Assembly (NCBI RefSeq): GCF_007845675.1 | Contig: NZ_VOBR01000019.1 | Span: 1 to 64,000 of the forward strand | Direction of reading: 5' to 3' | Source of the DNA: Lentzea tibetensis | GTDB taxonomy: Bacteria > Actinomycetota > Actinomycetes > Mycobacteriales > Pseudonocardiaceae | DNA: 64,000 bases | In this document: piece after piece, positions 41,873 to 54,029 of the stretch | Numbering within the stretch: the stretch's first letter is position 1 | Layout: each line of letters opens with the position of its first letter | Program-made: the position numbers and the translations under genes | Notes under the pieces: generated by a model | The model's database searches: none | Told to the model about the DNA's origin: nothing | Seen by the model: only the letters and a program-made list of their open reading frames with translations

Positions 41873-43687
41873 TCAGCCGACCTTGCCGCCGACGTAGCCG
41901 GACGCGGTGCGCTTGTAGACGTGGCTGGCGTTCGCCGAGTCGCGGAACGTGATCACCAGCTGGCCGGTCGCCACCGAGCGCACGATGGCGGGCGCCGACG
42001 AGTAGCCGCCACCGACCGGGACCCACGGTCCGAACGCGGTGCCATTGGGCTCGAGCTGCGTGCTCACGACCACCTGGCCACCACTCGCGCGGCGCACGAT
42101 GTCGACCCGGCCGTCCGGGCCGGCCGCGGCCGCCGCGGCGTTGCCGTACGACGGGTCCGGGCCCGCCACGGTCGTCCACTCCTGCGAGCCGGAACCGCCG
42201 ATGCGCCGCGTGACCAGGGTCTTCTCCACGACGTCCGTGTAGGTCACCCGGACCGTGCCGTCGGCGTCGAGCGACAGCGCCGGGTCCAGCCCGGCCGGCC
42301 CGTTGAGGGGCTGCGCGTCGCTGAGCCGGCCGTGGTCGTCGGTGAACATGACCGGCTCGGTCGTGGTCCGGTCGTTGACGACGAGCACCACGACACCGTC
42401 GGCGCGCGTGATGGCGGTGAGGCCCCAGTTGCCGATGTTGGTGTCCTTGCGCCGCCACGGGCCCTCGCCGTAGCGGTACCAGAGATCGCCTTCGGCGGAG
42501 AAGTACGAGTAGCCGACCTGGGTGACCACCGGCAGTTCGTTGGCGCGGCCACCGAGCTCCGTCGCCGGGGAGACCACGCCGTTGTCGCCGACGGTGAACG
42601 CCCGCGCGCCGTCGAGGTGTTCCGCGGTGATCTGGACGCCACCGTTGACGGGCAGTGCCGAGATGTCCATGACGTACTGGCCCTCACCGACGGCGCGGGA
42701 GCTCCACGAGCCCTCGGCGTCCTCGGTCAGGAAGCGGATGGTGCCGTTGTCCTGGCGGTGCGCGATCCGGAGCTTGCCGCCCGACTCGACGATGGCGCTC
42801 GGCGCGTTGGACGTGATGCCGTTGCTCGGCGTGGACGGGCCGCGCTCGGGAACACGCGTGCACGTGTCAGGAGCGACGACCGTGTCGATGTCCTTGGCCC
42901 AGCCGGAACCGGCGACGTTGCCCGGCGGGTAGGTGTGGGTGTCGTCGTTCCCCGAGGTGTCCCGCTGCCAGTTCAGGTCGTCGTGGACCCAGTTCACGCC
43001 GAAGAAGATGCCGCCACCGGCACCGGCGAGCTTGCTGTAGGACGGCCACCCCGGCGTGTCGCTCTGCACCGCCTCGTAGAGCCGGTTGGAGTCCCGGTGG
43101 TAGCGGAAGCGGTCCAGGTAGCTGTTGGCACGCGCGTAGATCGTGCCCGGCCCGGACGCCGCGATCAGGTTGTACCCTCCCCAGCCCTGCGCGATCACCT
43201 CTGACCGCAGCTCGTTGCCGACCACGAAGGACCGGCTGAGCCTGCCCTGGTCGTCGATCGAGTAGAAGTCGCCGAGCGAGTCGACGGTGATCTTGTTGCG
43301 GTGCTCGGCGGTCGCGAACCGGCCCCAGCCGCGCCCGATCACGTCGTAGGCGCCACCGCGGTCCCAGCCGTCTCCGTTCCACCGGAAGCGGCGGACGTCA
43401 CCGCTCGCCGTGATGCTGTAGACGTAGCCGAACTGACCGGCCAGCGTGCGGCCGCCCGCCCAGTCGGTGCCGATGTGTCTCGCGCCCGCCCACGCGTACC
43501 CGCCCGCCGCGGGATTCGCGTGCTCGTAGAGCCACAGGTTGCCGTTCGGCTGCACCGTGAAGATGCGCGCCTTCGACTCGCAGCGCACCTCCTGGTCGGC
43601 GGCGGCGGGCGAGCTGGTGACCACGGCGAGTGATGCGGACAGGCTTATCACGGCCAGCGCGGAGCCGGCCGCCCCCAGTTTCCTCAT
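41873..43687 (-). CDS. Secreted tachylectin-2/PLL-like propeller protein, paralogue
   Basis: Protein of 604 residues with a signal peptide (AAGSALAVISLSASLAVVTS). Same two-propeller layout as the neighbour: GNLWLYEHANPAAGGYAWAG, GTDWAGGRTLAGQFGYVYSI, GWGGYNLIAASGPGTIYARA in the first half; DPALSLDADGTVRVTYTD, SSAPAIVRSVATGQLVITFR in the second. The two copies have diverged but keep matching Cys positions at the N-terminus (C..S) and around residue 290. ATG at 43687 preceded by GAGGGGA; a start at 43738 would put extra residues before the signal peptide. Confidence 0.75.
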   Translation of the reverse strand: MRKLGAAGSALAVISLSASLAVVTSSPAAADQEVRCESKARIFTVQPNGNLWLYEHANPAAGGYAWAGARHIGTDWAGGRTLAGQFGYVYSITASGDVRRFRWNGDGWDRGGAYDVIGRGWGRFATAEHRNKITVDSLGDFYSIDDQGRLSRSFVVGNELRSEVIAQGWGGYNLIAASGPGTIYARANSYLDRFRYHRDSNRLYEAVQSDTPGWPSYSKLAGAGGGIFFGVNWVHDDLNWQRDTSGNDDTHTYPPGNVAGSGWAKDIDTVVAPDTCTRVPERGPSTPSNGITSNAPSAIVESGGKLRIAHRQDNGTIRFLTEDAEGSWSSRAVGEGQYVMDISALPVNGGVQITAEHLDGARAFTVGDNGVVSPATELGGRANELPVVTQVGYSYFSAEGDLWYRYGEGPWRRKDTNIGNWGLTAITRADGVVVLVVNDRTTTEPVMFTDDHGRLSDAQPLNGPAGLDPALSLDADGTVRVTYTDVVEKTLVTRRIGGSGSQEWTTVAGPDPSYGNAAAAAAGPDGRVDIVRRASGGQVVVSTQLEPNGTAFGPWVPVGGGYSSAPAIVRSVATGQLVITFRDSANASHVYKRTASGYVGGKVG

Positions 43688-43871
43688 GGTTCCCCTCAGA
43701 ACTGTTCGGTAGGCGACATTCTGCCTGCTCATGTCCACAGTGGAACCGGGTTTGTCTGCTTCATCTCACGGCGTAACGCCCGAGGTCCGGCTCCGGTCGA
43801 GAGCATGGCAGATGGCACCGACAATCCCGCTCGGACCGAAAATTGTCAGGGGTCGGGTGCACCATGGATCC

Positions 43872-45395
43872 GTGCTCCTCTCCGAGGTCGTAGCCACATC
43901 TGTCGCGGTCGCCGCGACGCGGTCCCGCCTGGCCAAGGTCAAGGCGTTGTCCGCGTTGCTGCGCTCGGCAACCCCCGAGGTTGTCGAAGCCGTGGTGTCC
44001 TTTCTGATCGGCGTGCCGAAACAGGGCCGCATCGGCGCCGGCTGGCGCACGGTGTTCGAGCTGTCTGTCGGTCCCGTCGGCAGATCGGCGCTCACGGTCG
44101 CAGAGGTCGACGCCGCTCTGGCGGCGGTGGCAGCCACGAGCGGCAAGGGGTCGGCGCAGCGGAGGACCGATCTACTGGTCGACCTGTTCAGCCGGGCCAC
44201 CGAGGCCGAACAGGACTTCCTGCGCAGGCTCCTGACCGGCGAACTGCGACAGGGCGCGTTGGAGGGAGTCATGCTGGACGCCATCGCGGCGGCCACCGAG
44301 GTACCCGGTGAGACCGTGCGCAGGGCGTTCATGCTGTCCGGCCGTCTACCTCAGACGGCCGTGGCGGCGCTGGCCGGCGGCGCGTCGGCGTTGGAGGCGT
44401 TCCAGCTGGAGGTCGGGCGACCGGTCCGCCCGATGCTCGCCTCCCCCGCCGAATCGCTGCCGGACGCGCTCGCCGAGCTCGGCAGCTGCGTGGTCGAGCA
44501 CAAGCTCGACGGAGCCCGCATCCAGGTGCACAGATCGGGCGACGTCGTGCGCGTGTTCACCCGCACGCTGCGCGAGATCACGAAGACCGTGCCGGAGCTG
44601 GTCGACCTGGTCCGCGGACTGCCCTGCCAGTCCGTGGTCCTGGACGGCGAGACGCTGGCGCTCACCGACGAAGGGAGACCCCGTCCGTTCCAGGAGACGA
44701 TGAGCAGGTTCGGAGCGCAGGACGCCCGCGAACTGCTGCTGAAACCGTTCTTCTTCGACTGCCTGCACCTCGACGGCGTCGACCTGCTGGACGTGCCCCT
44801 GCGCGACCGGCTCGCGGCGCTGCGGCGGGTGGCCGGTGAGCACGTCATCCCAGGCGCGCTCGACCCGTCGCCCGCTGAGGCCGAGGCGGTCGTGGCCGCC
44901 GCGATGTCGTCGGGCCACGAGGGCGTCATGGTCAAGGCGCTCGACTCGCTCTACGCGGCCGGGCGACGCGGCAAGGCGTGGCAGAAGGTCAAACCGGTCC
45001 ACACGCTCGACCTGGTCGTCATCGGCGTCGAACGGGGCAGCGGCCGCCGCAGGGGCTGGCTCTCGAACCTGCACCTGGGGGCCCGCGACCCGGACGGCGG
45101 GCCGCCGGTCATGGTCGGCAAGACCTTCAAGGGCCTCACCGACGAGCTGCTGACCTGGCAGACCCGCGAACTGCAGGCCATCGCCACCTCGACTGACGAC
45201 TGGGTGGTGCACGTGCGCCCCGAGCTGGTCATCGAGATCGAGCTCGACGGCGTGCAGGTCAGCACGCGCTATCCGGGTGGCGTCGCGCTCCGGTTCGCGC
45301 GGGTGGTCCGGTACCGGCCGGACAAGGACGCCTCCGAGGCGACGACCATCGAGGAGGTGCGCGGGCTCCTACCCGGCCATACCATTCGTGAGTGA
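43872..45395 (+). CDS. ligB: ATP-dependent DNA ligase, LigB type
   Basis: Protein of 507 residues, the same length as mycobacterial LigB as I recall it. N-terminal DNA-binding domain (about 1-180), then the nucleotidyltransferase domain with motif I EHKLDGARIQVH (Lys at 211), motif III FFFDCLHLDG, motif IV GHEGVMVKAL, motif V KAWQKVKP, and a C-terminal OB fold. It seals nicks using ATP; a second ligase besides NAD-dependent LigA. GTG at 43872 gives MLLSEVVATS, matching the family start. Divergent from the propeller gene. Confidence 0.95.
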   Translation: MLLSEVVATSVAVAATRSRLAKVKALSALLRSATPEVVEAVVSFLIGVPKQGRIGAGWRTVFELSVGPVGRSALTVAEVDAALAAVAATSGKGSAQRRTDLLVDLFSRATEAEQDFLRRLLTGELRQGALEGVMLDAIAAATEVPGETVRRAFMLSGRLPQTAVAALAGGASALEAFQLEVGRPVRPMLASPAESLPDALAELGSCVVEHKLDGARIQVHRSGDVVRVFTRTLREITKTVPELVDLVRGLPCQSVVLDGETLALTDEGRPRPFQETMSRFGAQDARELLLKPFFFDCLHLDGVDLLDVPLRDRLAALRRVAGEHVIPGALDPSPAEAEAVVAAAMSSGHEGVMVKALDSLYAAGRRGKAWQKVKPVHTLDLVVIGVERGSGRRRGWLSNLHLGARDPDGGPPVMVGKTFKGLTDELLTWQTRELQAIATSTDDWVVHVRPELVIEIELDGVQVSTRYPGGVALRFARVVRYRPDKDASEATTIEEVRGLLPGHTIRE

Positions 45396-45492
45396 TCTGT
45401 ATCACACGCGGTGATGGCAACCTCTTCTACGACTACAGGACGACGACGTGCGCATGCGCCGTCCCCTGACGTCGAACCGGAAGTGGGAAGCC

Positions 45493-47124
45493 ATGTCACA
45501 ACCGAAAAGACCGCCGCAACCATTCGAGGACATCGTCAAGGTCGCGGAGACCAAGCTGGGTGAGGCGCCGGAGAGCTTCGAACTGGTGCAGGACTACCTG
45601 CGCCGCTTCGGGTACCTGACCGAGAACCCGCAGTCAGAGGAAGCAGCGGTCGCCGGAACGCTGGACCTCGACACCTCCAGCGCGCTCGCGAGCTACCAGG
45701 CCTTCCACGGGCTCCCGGCGACCGGAATCTTCGACGAGGCCACGCGGGAGATGATGACCCGCTCGCGATGTCTGCTGCCGGACCCGCAGCTCGTGGGGCC
45801 GACGTTCTCGACGACCTGCGCGTGGAACAGGACCGCGTTCACCTACGCGTTCGACGCGGGCACGAACGACATCGCCGGTGACGCCGAGCGGCAGGCGGTC
45901 CGCAACGCCTTCATCACGTGGTCGGCGGCGGCGCCGGTCGCGTTCCGGGAGGTGGCCACGAACCAGAGCCCGGACGTCCTGATCCGCTGGGGCAACGCGG
46001 CTTGCGGCGACGCCAACATGACCGGTGGCGTGCTGGCGCACGCCGACTACCCGCCGGGCTGCGGCTTCTTCGGCAACGCGTTGCCGCGGCCGCTGCACTT
46101 CGACGACCAGGAGCACGCCTGGGTCATCGGTGCGGTGGCCAGCTCCTACGACGTCGAAACGGTGGCGTTGCACGAGATCGGGCACATCCTCGGGCTGCAG
46201 CACTCGAGTGTCAGCGGCGCGGTGATGGCCTCGTCGGTCTCGGCCAACACGACGATCCGGGCGCTGACCAACGACGACATCGAAGGCATCCGGAAGCTGT
46301 ACCCGCCGACGGGGCCGATCTTCGTCAAGCACAGCGGGAAGTGCCTGGACGTCGAGGGCGTCTCGACGGCCAACGGCGCGGACCTGCACCAGTGGGACTA
46401 CTGGGGAGGCAACAACCAGATATTCAAGATCGAGTGGATGGAGACGGGTCACTACCGGCTCATCGCCCAGCACAGCAACAAGGTCGTGGACATCGAGGGG
46501 CAGTCCACGGCCAACGGCGCGCAAGTGCACCAGTGGGACTGGTGGGGCGGTAACAACCAGCGGTTCCGGCTCGATCCCGTCGGCCACGGCTACTACCGGA
46601 TCGTGGCGAAGCACAGCAACCGGGTGCTCGACGTCTCCGGCATCTCGCAGAACTCGGGCGCCAAGGTCGTGCAGTGGGACTGGTGGGGCGGCGACAACCA
46701 GCGCTGGCGCGTCGGCCCCGCACCGATCACGGCGCGGCACAGCGGCAAGGTCGTCGACGTCTCGGGGATCTCGCTGGCCGCGGGTGCGCCGGTGATCCAG
46801 TGGCAGTACTGGGGCGGCGGCAACCAGCGGCTGCGGCTCGACCCGGTCGGTGGCGGCTACTACCGGATCATGGTCGAGCACAGCGGGATGTGCCTGGACG
46901 TCGAGGGAATCTCGACCGCACAGGGCGCGCGCATCATCCAGTGGCCGTACTGGGGTGGCGACAACCAGAAGTGGAAGCCCGAAGGAGTCGGCGACGGCTA
47001 CGTGAAGTTCGTGGCGAAGCACAGCGGCATGTGCCTCGACGTGTTCGGCGCGTCCGCGGACAACGGTGCTCAGCTGATCCAGTGGCCCTACTGGGGCGGT
47101 AACAACCAGAAGTGGAGGCTGTGA
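45493..47124 (+). CDS. Matrixin metalloprotease with ricin-lectin repeats
   Basis: Protein of 543 residues. Residues about 15-90 are a peptidoglycan-binding-like prodomain (YLRRFGYLTE, SALASYQAFHGLPATGIFDE). At 92-97 is RCLLPD, like the cysteine switch PRCGxPD of matrix metalloproteases. Residues about 105-272 are a matrixin domain with HEIGHILGLQH (H227, E228, H231, H237) and Met-turn M245. Residues 275-543 hold six ricin-type QxW repeats, each with a [DQP]-[YW]-WGG-x-NQ core (DYWGGNNQ, DWWGGNNQ, QYWGGGNQ, PYWGGDNQ), enough for two trefoils. No signal peptide is seen at ATG 45493 nor in the 15-residue extension from GTG 45448. Confidence 0.93.
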   Translation: MSQPKRPPQPFEDIVKVAETKLGEAPESFELVQDYLRRFGYLTENPQSEEAAVAGTLDLDTSSALASYQAFHGLPATGIFDEATREMMTRSRCLLPDPQLVGPTFSTTCAWNRTAFTYAFDAGTNDIAGDAERQAVRNAFITWSAAAPVAFREVATNQSPDVLIRWGNAACGDANMTGGVLAHADYPPGCGFFGNALPRPLHFDDQEHAWVIGAVASSYDVETVALHEIGHILGLQHSSVSGAVMASSVSANTTIRALTNDDIEGIRKLYPPTGPIFVKHSGKCLDVEGVSTANGADLHQWDYWGGNNQIFKIEWMETGHYRLIAQHSNKVVDIEGQSTANGAQVHQWDWWGGNNQRFRLDPVGHGYYRIVAKHSNRVLDVSGISQNSGAKVVQWDWWGGDNQRWRVGPAPITARHSGKVVDVSGISLAAGAPVIQWQYWGGGNQRLRLDPVGGGYYRIMVEHSGMCLDVEGISTAQGARIIQWPYWGGDNQKWKPEGVGDGYVKFVAKHSGMCLDVFGASADNGAQLIQWPYWGGNNQKWRL

Positions 47125-47141
47125 CTGAACCTCACCAGCGG

Positions 47142-48179
47142 TCAGCGAACCCTTCTGCCGCGCAGGATCACGGCGACGGGGTGCGCGAGCTGGTCGAGGT
47201 CCAGGCGCGGATCTTCGCGGTACACCACGGCGTCCGCGGGAGCGCCGAGCTCGAGGCCGCCCAGGCCGAGGTAGGCGCGGGCCTCCCACGAGGCGGCACC
47301 GATGGCGTCGTGGGGACGCATACCCGCGCCGGCCAGCGCGCGCACCTCGTCGAGGACGCGGCCGTGCGGAACGGAGTCCGTCCCCGCGAGCACGCGGACG
47401 CCGGCCTCGGACGCGGCGGCCACCAGGTCGCCGTGCACCGAGGCACCGCCGAGGAGCCACTCCTTGACCGGGCTGTCGGGTCGCGAGTGGACGGTCGGCA
47501 GCATCGACTGGAACGCGGACAGGGTCGGCGTGAGCGCCGTGCCCTGCTCCGCCATGCGCGTCAGCAGGCCGGGGTCGAGGCACATGCCGTGCTCGACGGA
47601 GTCCACTCCGGCGGTCACGGCGGCGACGCCGCCCAGCGCGTGCTGGGTGTGGACGGCGACCCGGCCGCCAACGGCGTGCACGGCGTCGACCACGGCGGTG
47701 AGCACCTCGACGGGTACGGGATCGTCGCCGACGCTCCAGTCGGCGATGATCTTCGCCCACCCGGTGCGCGCGGCCTGCGCGGCAGCGATCGCCGGGAGTG
47801 CGGCGTGGTCGGCGCGACGGCCCCAGCCGTCGAAGAACTGGCCGTGCTGGGCCAGCCACGGGCCCGCGTGCCAGGCCCGAGGCAGGTCCGGATCGGTGCC
47901 GAACCAGTCGGGCGGCTCACCGGCGAGGCCGGGTGAGCGGACGGCGGTCACACCCGCGTCGACGTGCTGGTTCAGATGCGAGCGGAGGAGCTGCTCGTCG
48001 AGCGGGTCGCCGGGCTTCTCGGCACCGGGGTGCGTGTGCGCGTCGACCAGTCCCGGCAGCAGCCAACCCGAAGCGAGCTCGGCACCCCGCACGGGGTCGG
48101 TGGTCCACCGGTCGCCGTCGGCGTACAGGTCCACGTACTCGCCGTGCGGAAGGGCGTATCCGCGGACCCGGACGGTCAT
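47142..48179 (-). CDS. Amidohydrolase family protein
   Basis: Protein of 345 residues with the metal-dependent amidohydrolase fold: LLPGLVDAHTHPG (HxH), AVHTQHALGG, GVDSVEHGMC, and the catalytic Asp in VLAGTDSVPHG, then ASWEARAYLGLGGLELGAPA with DAVVY, as in imidazolonepropionase/prolidase-like members. Substrate unknown. ATGA overlap with the DUF3558 lipoprotein start region suggests one operon. Converges with the matrixin gene. Confidence 0.9.
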   Translation of the reverse strand: MTVRVRGYALPHGEYVDLYADGDRWTTDPVRGAELASGWLLPGLVDAHTHPGAEKPGDPLDEQLLRSHLNQHVDAGVTAVRSPGLAGEPPDWFGTDPDLPRAWHAGPWLAQHGQFFDGWGRRADHAALPAIAAAQAARTGWAKIIADWSVGDDPVPVEVLTAVVDAVHAVGGRVAVHTQHALGGVAAVTAGVDSVEHGMCLDPGLLTRMAEQGTALTPTLSAFQSMLPTVHSRPDSPVKEWLLGGASVHGDLVAAASEAGVRVLAGTDSVPHGRVLDEVRALAGAGMRPHDAIGAASWEARAYLGLGGLELGAPADAVVYREDPRLDLDQLAHPVAVILRGRRVR

Positions 48180-48772
48180 CGCGGCATCTTCAGGCGCTCG
48201 ATGACGGCCGCGGCGGCCTCGTTGGACGCCGTGCAGGGGTTGGAGTACTCGTCCGGTTTCGGGTCGAGCACGGTCGCGAACACGGTGACGCCCTCGAAGT
48301 CGGCGGTGGCGACGTGCGTCGCGCAGACGTTGTCGTCGTCGTTCTTCTCGGTGGCCTCGAGCGAGGGATAACCGGAGATCGTCCCCGGCCGGAAGTACTT
48401 GAAGCCGTCCGCGGGACGTTGGTAGTGCGGGTAGAGGCCACTGCGGTTGTGCAGGAGCATGACCTCGATGACGGTGCCGCGTTCCCGGTCCGTCGGCCCC
48501 CACCAGCACCGAACCACGCCGTTCTCGACCGTGGCGGTGCCGGTGATGGAGAGATCGTGGTCCTCCAGCCAGGGCTGCCTGATGATCTCGCAGGGGTTCT
48601 TCGCGTAGGCACTGACCTTGAGCGCGGGCTCGGTGACCGGCGGTGGCTCCTTGACGCTCGTGCCCTTCCACCGGGATGTCGAGGTCGGAGCCGAGGACGG
48701 CGCCGGGGCCGCGGCGGGCGTGCCGCAACCGACGAGCACTGCGACGAGCAGCGCGAGGAGAACAGGCCGCAC
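48176..48772 (-). CDS. DUF3558-like lipoprotein
   Basis: Protein of 198 residues with a lipobox (LLVAVLVGCG, Cys at 16), a Pro/Ser/Thr linker to about residue 50 and a globular part with paired Cys: NPCEIIRQPWLE, VVRCWWGPTD, NVCATHVATADFEG, NPCTASNEAAAAVIERL. The NPC...C...VC...C spacing is that of actinobacterial DUF3558. Surface lipoproteins of unknown role. Its stop overlaps the amidohydrolase start, so the two are expressed together. Confidence 0.8.
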   Translation of the reverse strand: MRPVLLALLVAVLVGCGTPAAAPAPSSAPTSTSRWKGTSVKEPPPVTEPALKVSAYAKNPCEIIRQPWLEDHDLSITGTATVENGVVRCWWGPTDRERGTVIEVMLLHNRSGLYPHYQRPADGFKYFRPGTISGYPSLEATEKNDDDNVCATHVATADFEGVTVFATVLDPKPDEYSNPCTASNEAAAAVIERLKMPR

Positions 48773-48802
48773 CGAAGAACCCCCATCGAACGGTCGGACG
48801 AG

Positions 48803-49267
48803 TCAGACCGTACCGAAGTTCTGCACCCACAGATGGCGATACCGCGCGGTCGACGAGGTCGCGTAGCCGACGCCGATCGACTTGAACCTGCAGTTCAGCA
48901 TGTTCTTCCGGTGCCCGGTCGAGCTCATCCACCCGCGCACGACGGTCGCCGGGTCGGCCTGTCCCGCGGCGATGTTCTCGCCCTGCCCCGACCGGGACGG
49001 GTAGCCGGCGCGCGCGGTGCGGTCCCACGGGCTGCTGCCGTCGCGACCGGTGTGGCTGAAGTAGTCGTGGACACCCATGTCGACGGCGTGGCCCTGCGCG
49101 GCGGAGTCCAAAGCGGAATGGCGCGTCAGCGGGCCGCAGCCGGCTTTGGCGCGCTCGGCGTTGGTGAGCGCGACGACCTCGGCGCGGAAGTCGGCTGCGG
49201 CGACCGTGGTAGCGGTGGACAGCATCAGCGTCGTGCACACCAACGCGGCCAAAGTGGATCGAGACAT
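48803..49267 (-). CDS. Secreted CAP-domain protein
   Basis: Protein of 154 residues: signal peptide about 1-24 (TLAALVCTTLMLSTATTVAA) and a CAP/SCP domain: VVALTNAERAKAGCGPLTRH, AAQGHAVDMGVHDYFSHTGR, GENIAAGQADPATVVRGWMS and GHRKNMLNCRFKSIGVGYAT. The CAP cavity His and Glu (GHAVDM, GENIA, GHRKNML) are kept. Function of bacterial CAP proteins is mostly unknown; lipid or cell-wall binding is possible. ATG at 49267 preceded by GGAGG. Divergent from guaB1. Confidence 0.93.
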   Translation of the reverse strand: MSRSTLAALVCTTLMLSTATTVAAADFRAEVVALTNAERAKAGCGPLTRHSALDSAAQGHAVDMGVHDYFSHTGRDGSSPWDRTARAGYPSRSGQGENIAAGQADPATVVRGWMSSTGHRKNMLNCRFKSIGVGYATSSTARYRHLWVQNFGTV

Positions 49268-49395
49268 GTGGTGCCTCCAGGGGTGACGGAGGCCCGCGGC
49301 GACGGTTGCCTGAAACCAGTTTGATTGACGTTCGGCAAAGGAATCCCTAGCCATCTGACGTGCCCGAACTGCGACAACGCTGTCAACAGGCGTAG

Positions 49396-51802
<2,407 letters not shown>

Positions 51803-51806
<4 letters not shown>

Positions 51807-52600
51807 CTCCCCAGATGACTCCCCAGACGAAGACCAACTCGTTCCGGACGTTCAACGCGATCCTGTGGCGCGACACGTTCGTCACCGGTCGCGAGCTGCC
51901 GAGCTTCCTCGCGCAGGTGATCATCCAGCCGTTCTTCATCCTGTTCATCTTCGCCAAGGTGCTGGGCGACATCGGTTACGTGCAGGGCGACTTCGCACAG
52001 GTGCTGCTGCCCGGCATCATCGCGATGAACGGGTTCCTCGGCGCACTGCAGAACACCACGCTGCCGCTCGTGCTCGACTTCTCGTGGACGCGGGAGATCG
52101 AGGACCGGCTGCTGGCGCCCATCCCGATCCCGGCCGTCGCGGTCGAGAAGATCGTGTTCGGCGCGATCCGCGGCCTGCTGTCGGCGTTGCTGATGGTGCC
52201 GGTCGGCTTCATCATGCTGGACGTCAGCTGGCCGCTGGCGGGCATCCCCGGCGCACTGCTGATCATCGTGCTGGGCACGCTGGCGGGTGCGTCGGTGGGC
52301 ATGGTGATCGGCACGGCCGTGTCGCCGCGCCGGATCAACGTGATGTTCGCGGTCATCCTGACCCCGTTGCTGTTCACGGGTTCCGCGCAGTTCCCGTGGA
52401 CGGAGCTGGACAACCTGCGCTGGTTCCAGATCATCTGCGCGCTCAACCCGCTGACCTACGTCAGCGAGGGCATGCGCGCCGAGCTGGCGCCGGGTGTGCC
52501 GCACATCCCGTTCGTCATCTGCCTGACCGTGCTGACCGTCGCGACGGTCGGCTTCGGACTGCTCGGCATGCGCGGGTTCATGAAACGCGCGCTCGACTAG
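51803..52600 (+). CDS. Daunorubicin-resistance-type ABC exporter, permease
   Basis: Protein of 265 residues of the ABC-2/DrrB type, six membrane helices: FLAQVIIQPFFILFIFAKVL, VLLPGIIAMNGFLGALQNT, AIRGLLSALLMVPVGFIML, GALLIIVLGTLAGASVGMVI, NVMFAVILTPLLFTGSAQFP and FVICLTVLTVATVGFGLLGM. The first residues repeat MTPQ-MTPQ. ATG overlaps the ATPase stop. A strong terminator follows, closing the guaB1 operon. Confidence 0.92.
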
Positions 52601-52607
52601 AACGGAG

Positions 52608-52639
52608 AACGGCCCCGCACCAACCGGTGCGGGGCCGTT
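52608..52639. terminator. Bidirectional terminator, permease / phoH
   Basis: AACGGCCCCGCACC (52608-52621) pairs perfectly with GGTGCGGGGCCGTT (52626-52639), loop AACC. Genes end 8 bp to the left and 14 bp to the right, on opposite strands, so it serves both. Confidence 0.9.
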
Positions 52640-52652
52640 CCCATCTATCCAC

Positions 52653-54029
52653 TCAGGACGCGTAGTCCTCCAGCATCTCGGTGACGAGCGCCGCGATCGG
52701 CGAACGCTCCGAACGCGAGAGCGTGACGTGCGCGAACAGCGGGTGACCCTTCAGCTTCTCGATCACCGCCGCCACGCCGTCGTGCCTGCCGACGCGCAGG
52801 TTGTCCCGCTGGGCGACGTCGTGCGTGAGCACGACGCGGGAGTTGCTGCCCAGCCTGGACAACACGGTCAGCAGCACGTTGCGCTCCAACGACTGCGCCT
52901 CGTCCACGATCACGAACGAGTCGTGCAGCGAACGGCCGCGGATGTGGGTGAGCGGCAGGACCTCGAGCATCCCGCGGTCCAGCACCTCCTCGACCACTTC
53001 CTGGCTGACGAGTGCGCCGAGGGTGTCGAACACCGCCTGCGCCCACGGGCCCATCTTCTCGCTCTCCGAGCCCGGCAGGTAGCCGAGCTCCTGTCCGCCG
53101 ACGGCGTACAGCGGGCGGAAGACGACGACCTTCCTGTGCTGCCTGCGTTCCATCACCGCTTCGAGACCGGCGCACAGCGCCAGTGCCGACTTTCCGGTGC
53201 CCGCACGTCCGCCCAGCGAGACGATGCCGACATCCGAGTCGAGCAGCAGATCCAACGCGATCCGCTGCTCAGCTGACCTTCCGTGCAGTCCGAACGCCTC
53301 CCGATCGCCGCGCACCAGCTTGATCTGCTTGTCCGCGGTGACCCTGCCCAGAGCACTGGAGGTGCCTGCCAGGAGCCGGAGCCCCGTGTGGCACGGCATT
53401 TCGGCGACGTGCGCCAGGTCGTACAGGGCAGGATCGATGACGCTGTCCTTGAACAGTGCGTCGACCAGTGTCTGGTCGACGTCCAGATCGGACATCCCCG
53501 TCCAGCCGGACAGGGTCACGTCGTGCGCCCGGTACTCGTCCGCTGCCAGGCCGACCGATCCGGCCTTGACCCGCAGCGGCATGTCCTTGGTCACCAGGGT
53601 GACCGAGCGGCCTTCACCAGCGAGGTTGAGGGCACACGCGAGGATTCGGGCGTCGTTGGAGTCCGTTCGGAAACCTGATGGCAACACCTCCTGATCGGAG
53701 TGGTTGAGCTCGACGTGCAAGGTGCCTCCCAGTTCCCCGATGGGGACCGGTGAATCGAGGCGACCATGCCGCAAGCGCAGGTCGTCGAGCAGGCGCAGAG
53801 CTTCCCTGGCGAACCAGCCGAGTTCCGGGTGGTGGCGTTTGCCTTCCAACTCGCTGATGACCACGAGCGGCAGCACGACTTCGTGCTCCGCGAACCGGGT
53901 GGGGGCGAGAGGATCGGACAGCAACACGGACGTGTCCAGCACGTATGTGGTGATGGCTGGCGTGTTGCGACGCCGGGAGGTACTGCGCGATGAGCCTGAG
54001 GAACGGCTCGCGGGACGTCGTGCGTTCAC
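52653..54029 (-). CDS. phoH2: PhoH2-type PIN-domain RNA helicase/nuclease
   Basis: Protein of 458 residues. Residues about 25-170 are a PIN nuclease domain ([54 protein letters not shown]). Residues about 230-455 are the PhoH P-loop ATPase: Walker [38 protein letters not shown], Walker [18 protein letters not shown] and [15 protein letters not shown]. In mycobacteria PhoH2 is an RNA helicase-ribonuclease toxin paired with a small upstream antitoxin PhoAT. GTG 54029 chosen because a GAGGGAG site lies 6 bp before it. Confidence 0.94.
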   Translation of the reverse strand: MNARRPASRSSGSSRSTSRRRNTPAITTYVLDTSVLLSDPLAPTRFAEHEVVLPLVVISELEGKRHHPELGWFAREALRLLDDLRLRHGRLDSPVPIGELGGTLHVELNHSDQEVLPSGFRTDSNDARILACALNLAGEGRSVTLVTKDMPLRVKAGSVGLAADEYRAHDVTLSGWTGMSDLDVDQTLVDALFKDSVIDPALYDLAHVAEMPCHTGLRLLAGTSSALGRVTADKQIKLVRGDREAFGLHGRSAEQRIALDLLLDSDVGIVSLGGRAGTGKSALALCAGLEAVMERRQHRKVVVFRPLYAVGGQELGYLPGSESEKMGPWAQAVFDTLGALVSQEVVEEVLDRGMLEVLPLTHIRGRSLHDSFVIVDEAQSLERNVLLTVLSRLGSNSRVVLTHDVAQRDNLRVGRHDGVAAVIEKLKGHPLFAHVTLSRSERSPIAALVTEMLEDYAS

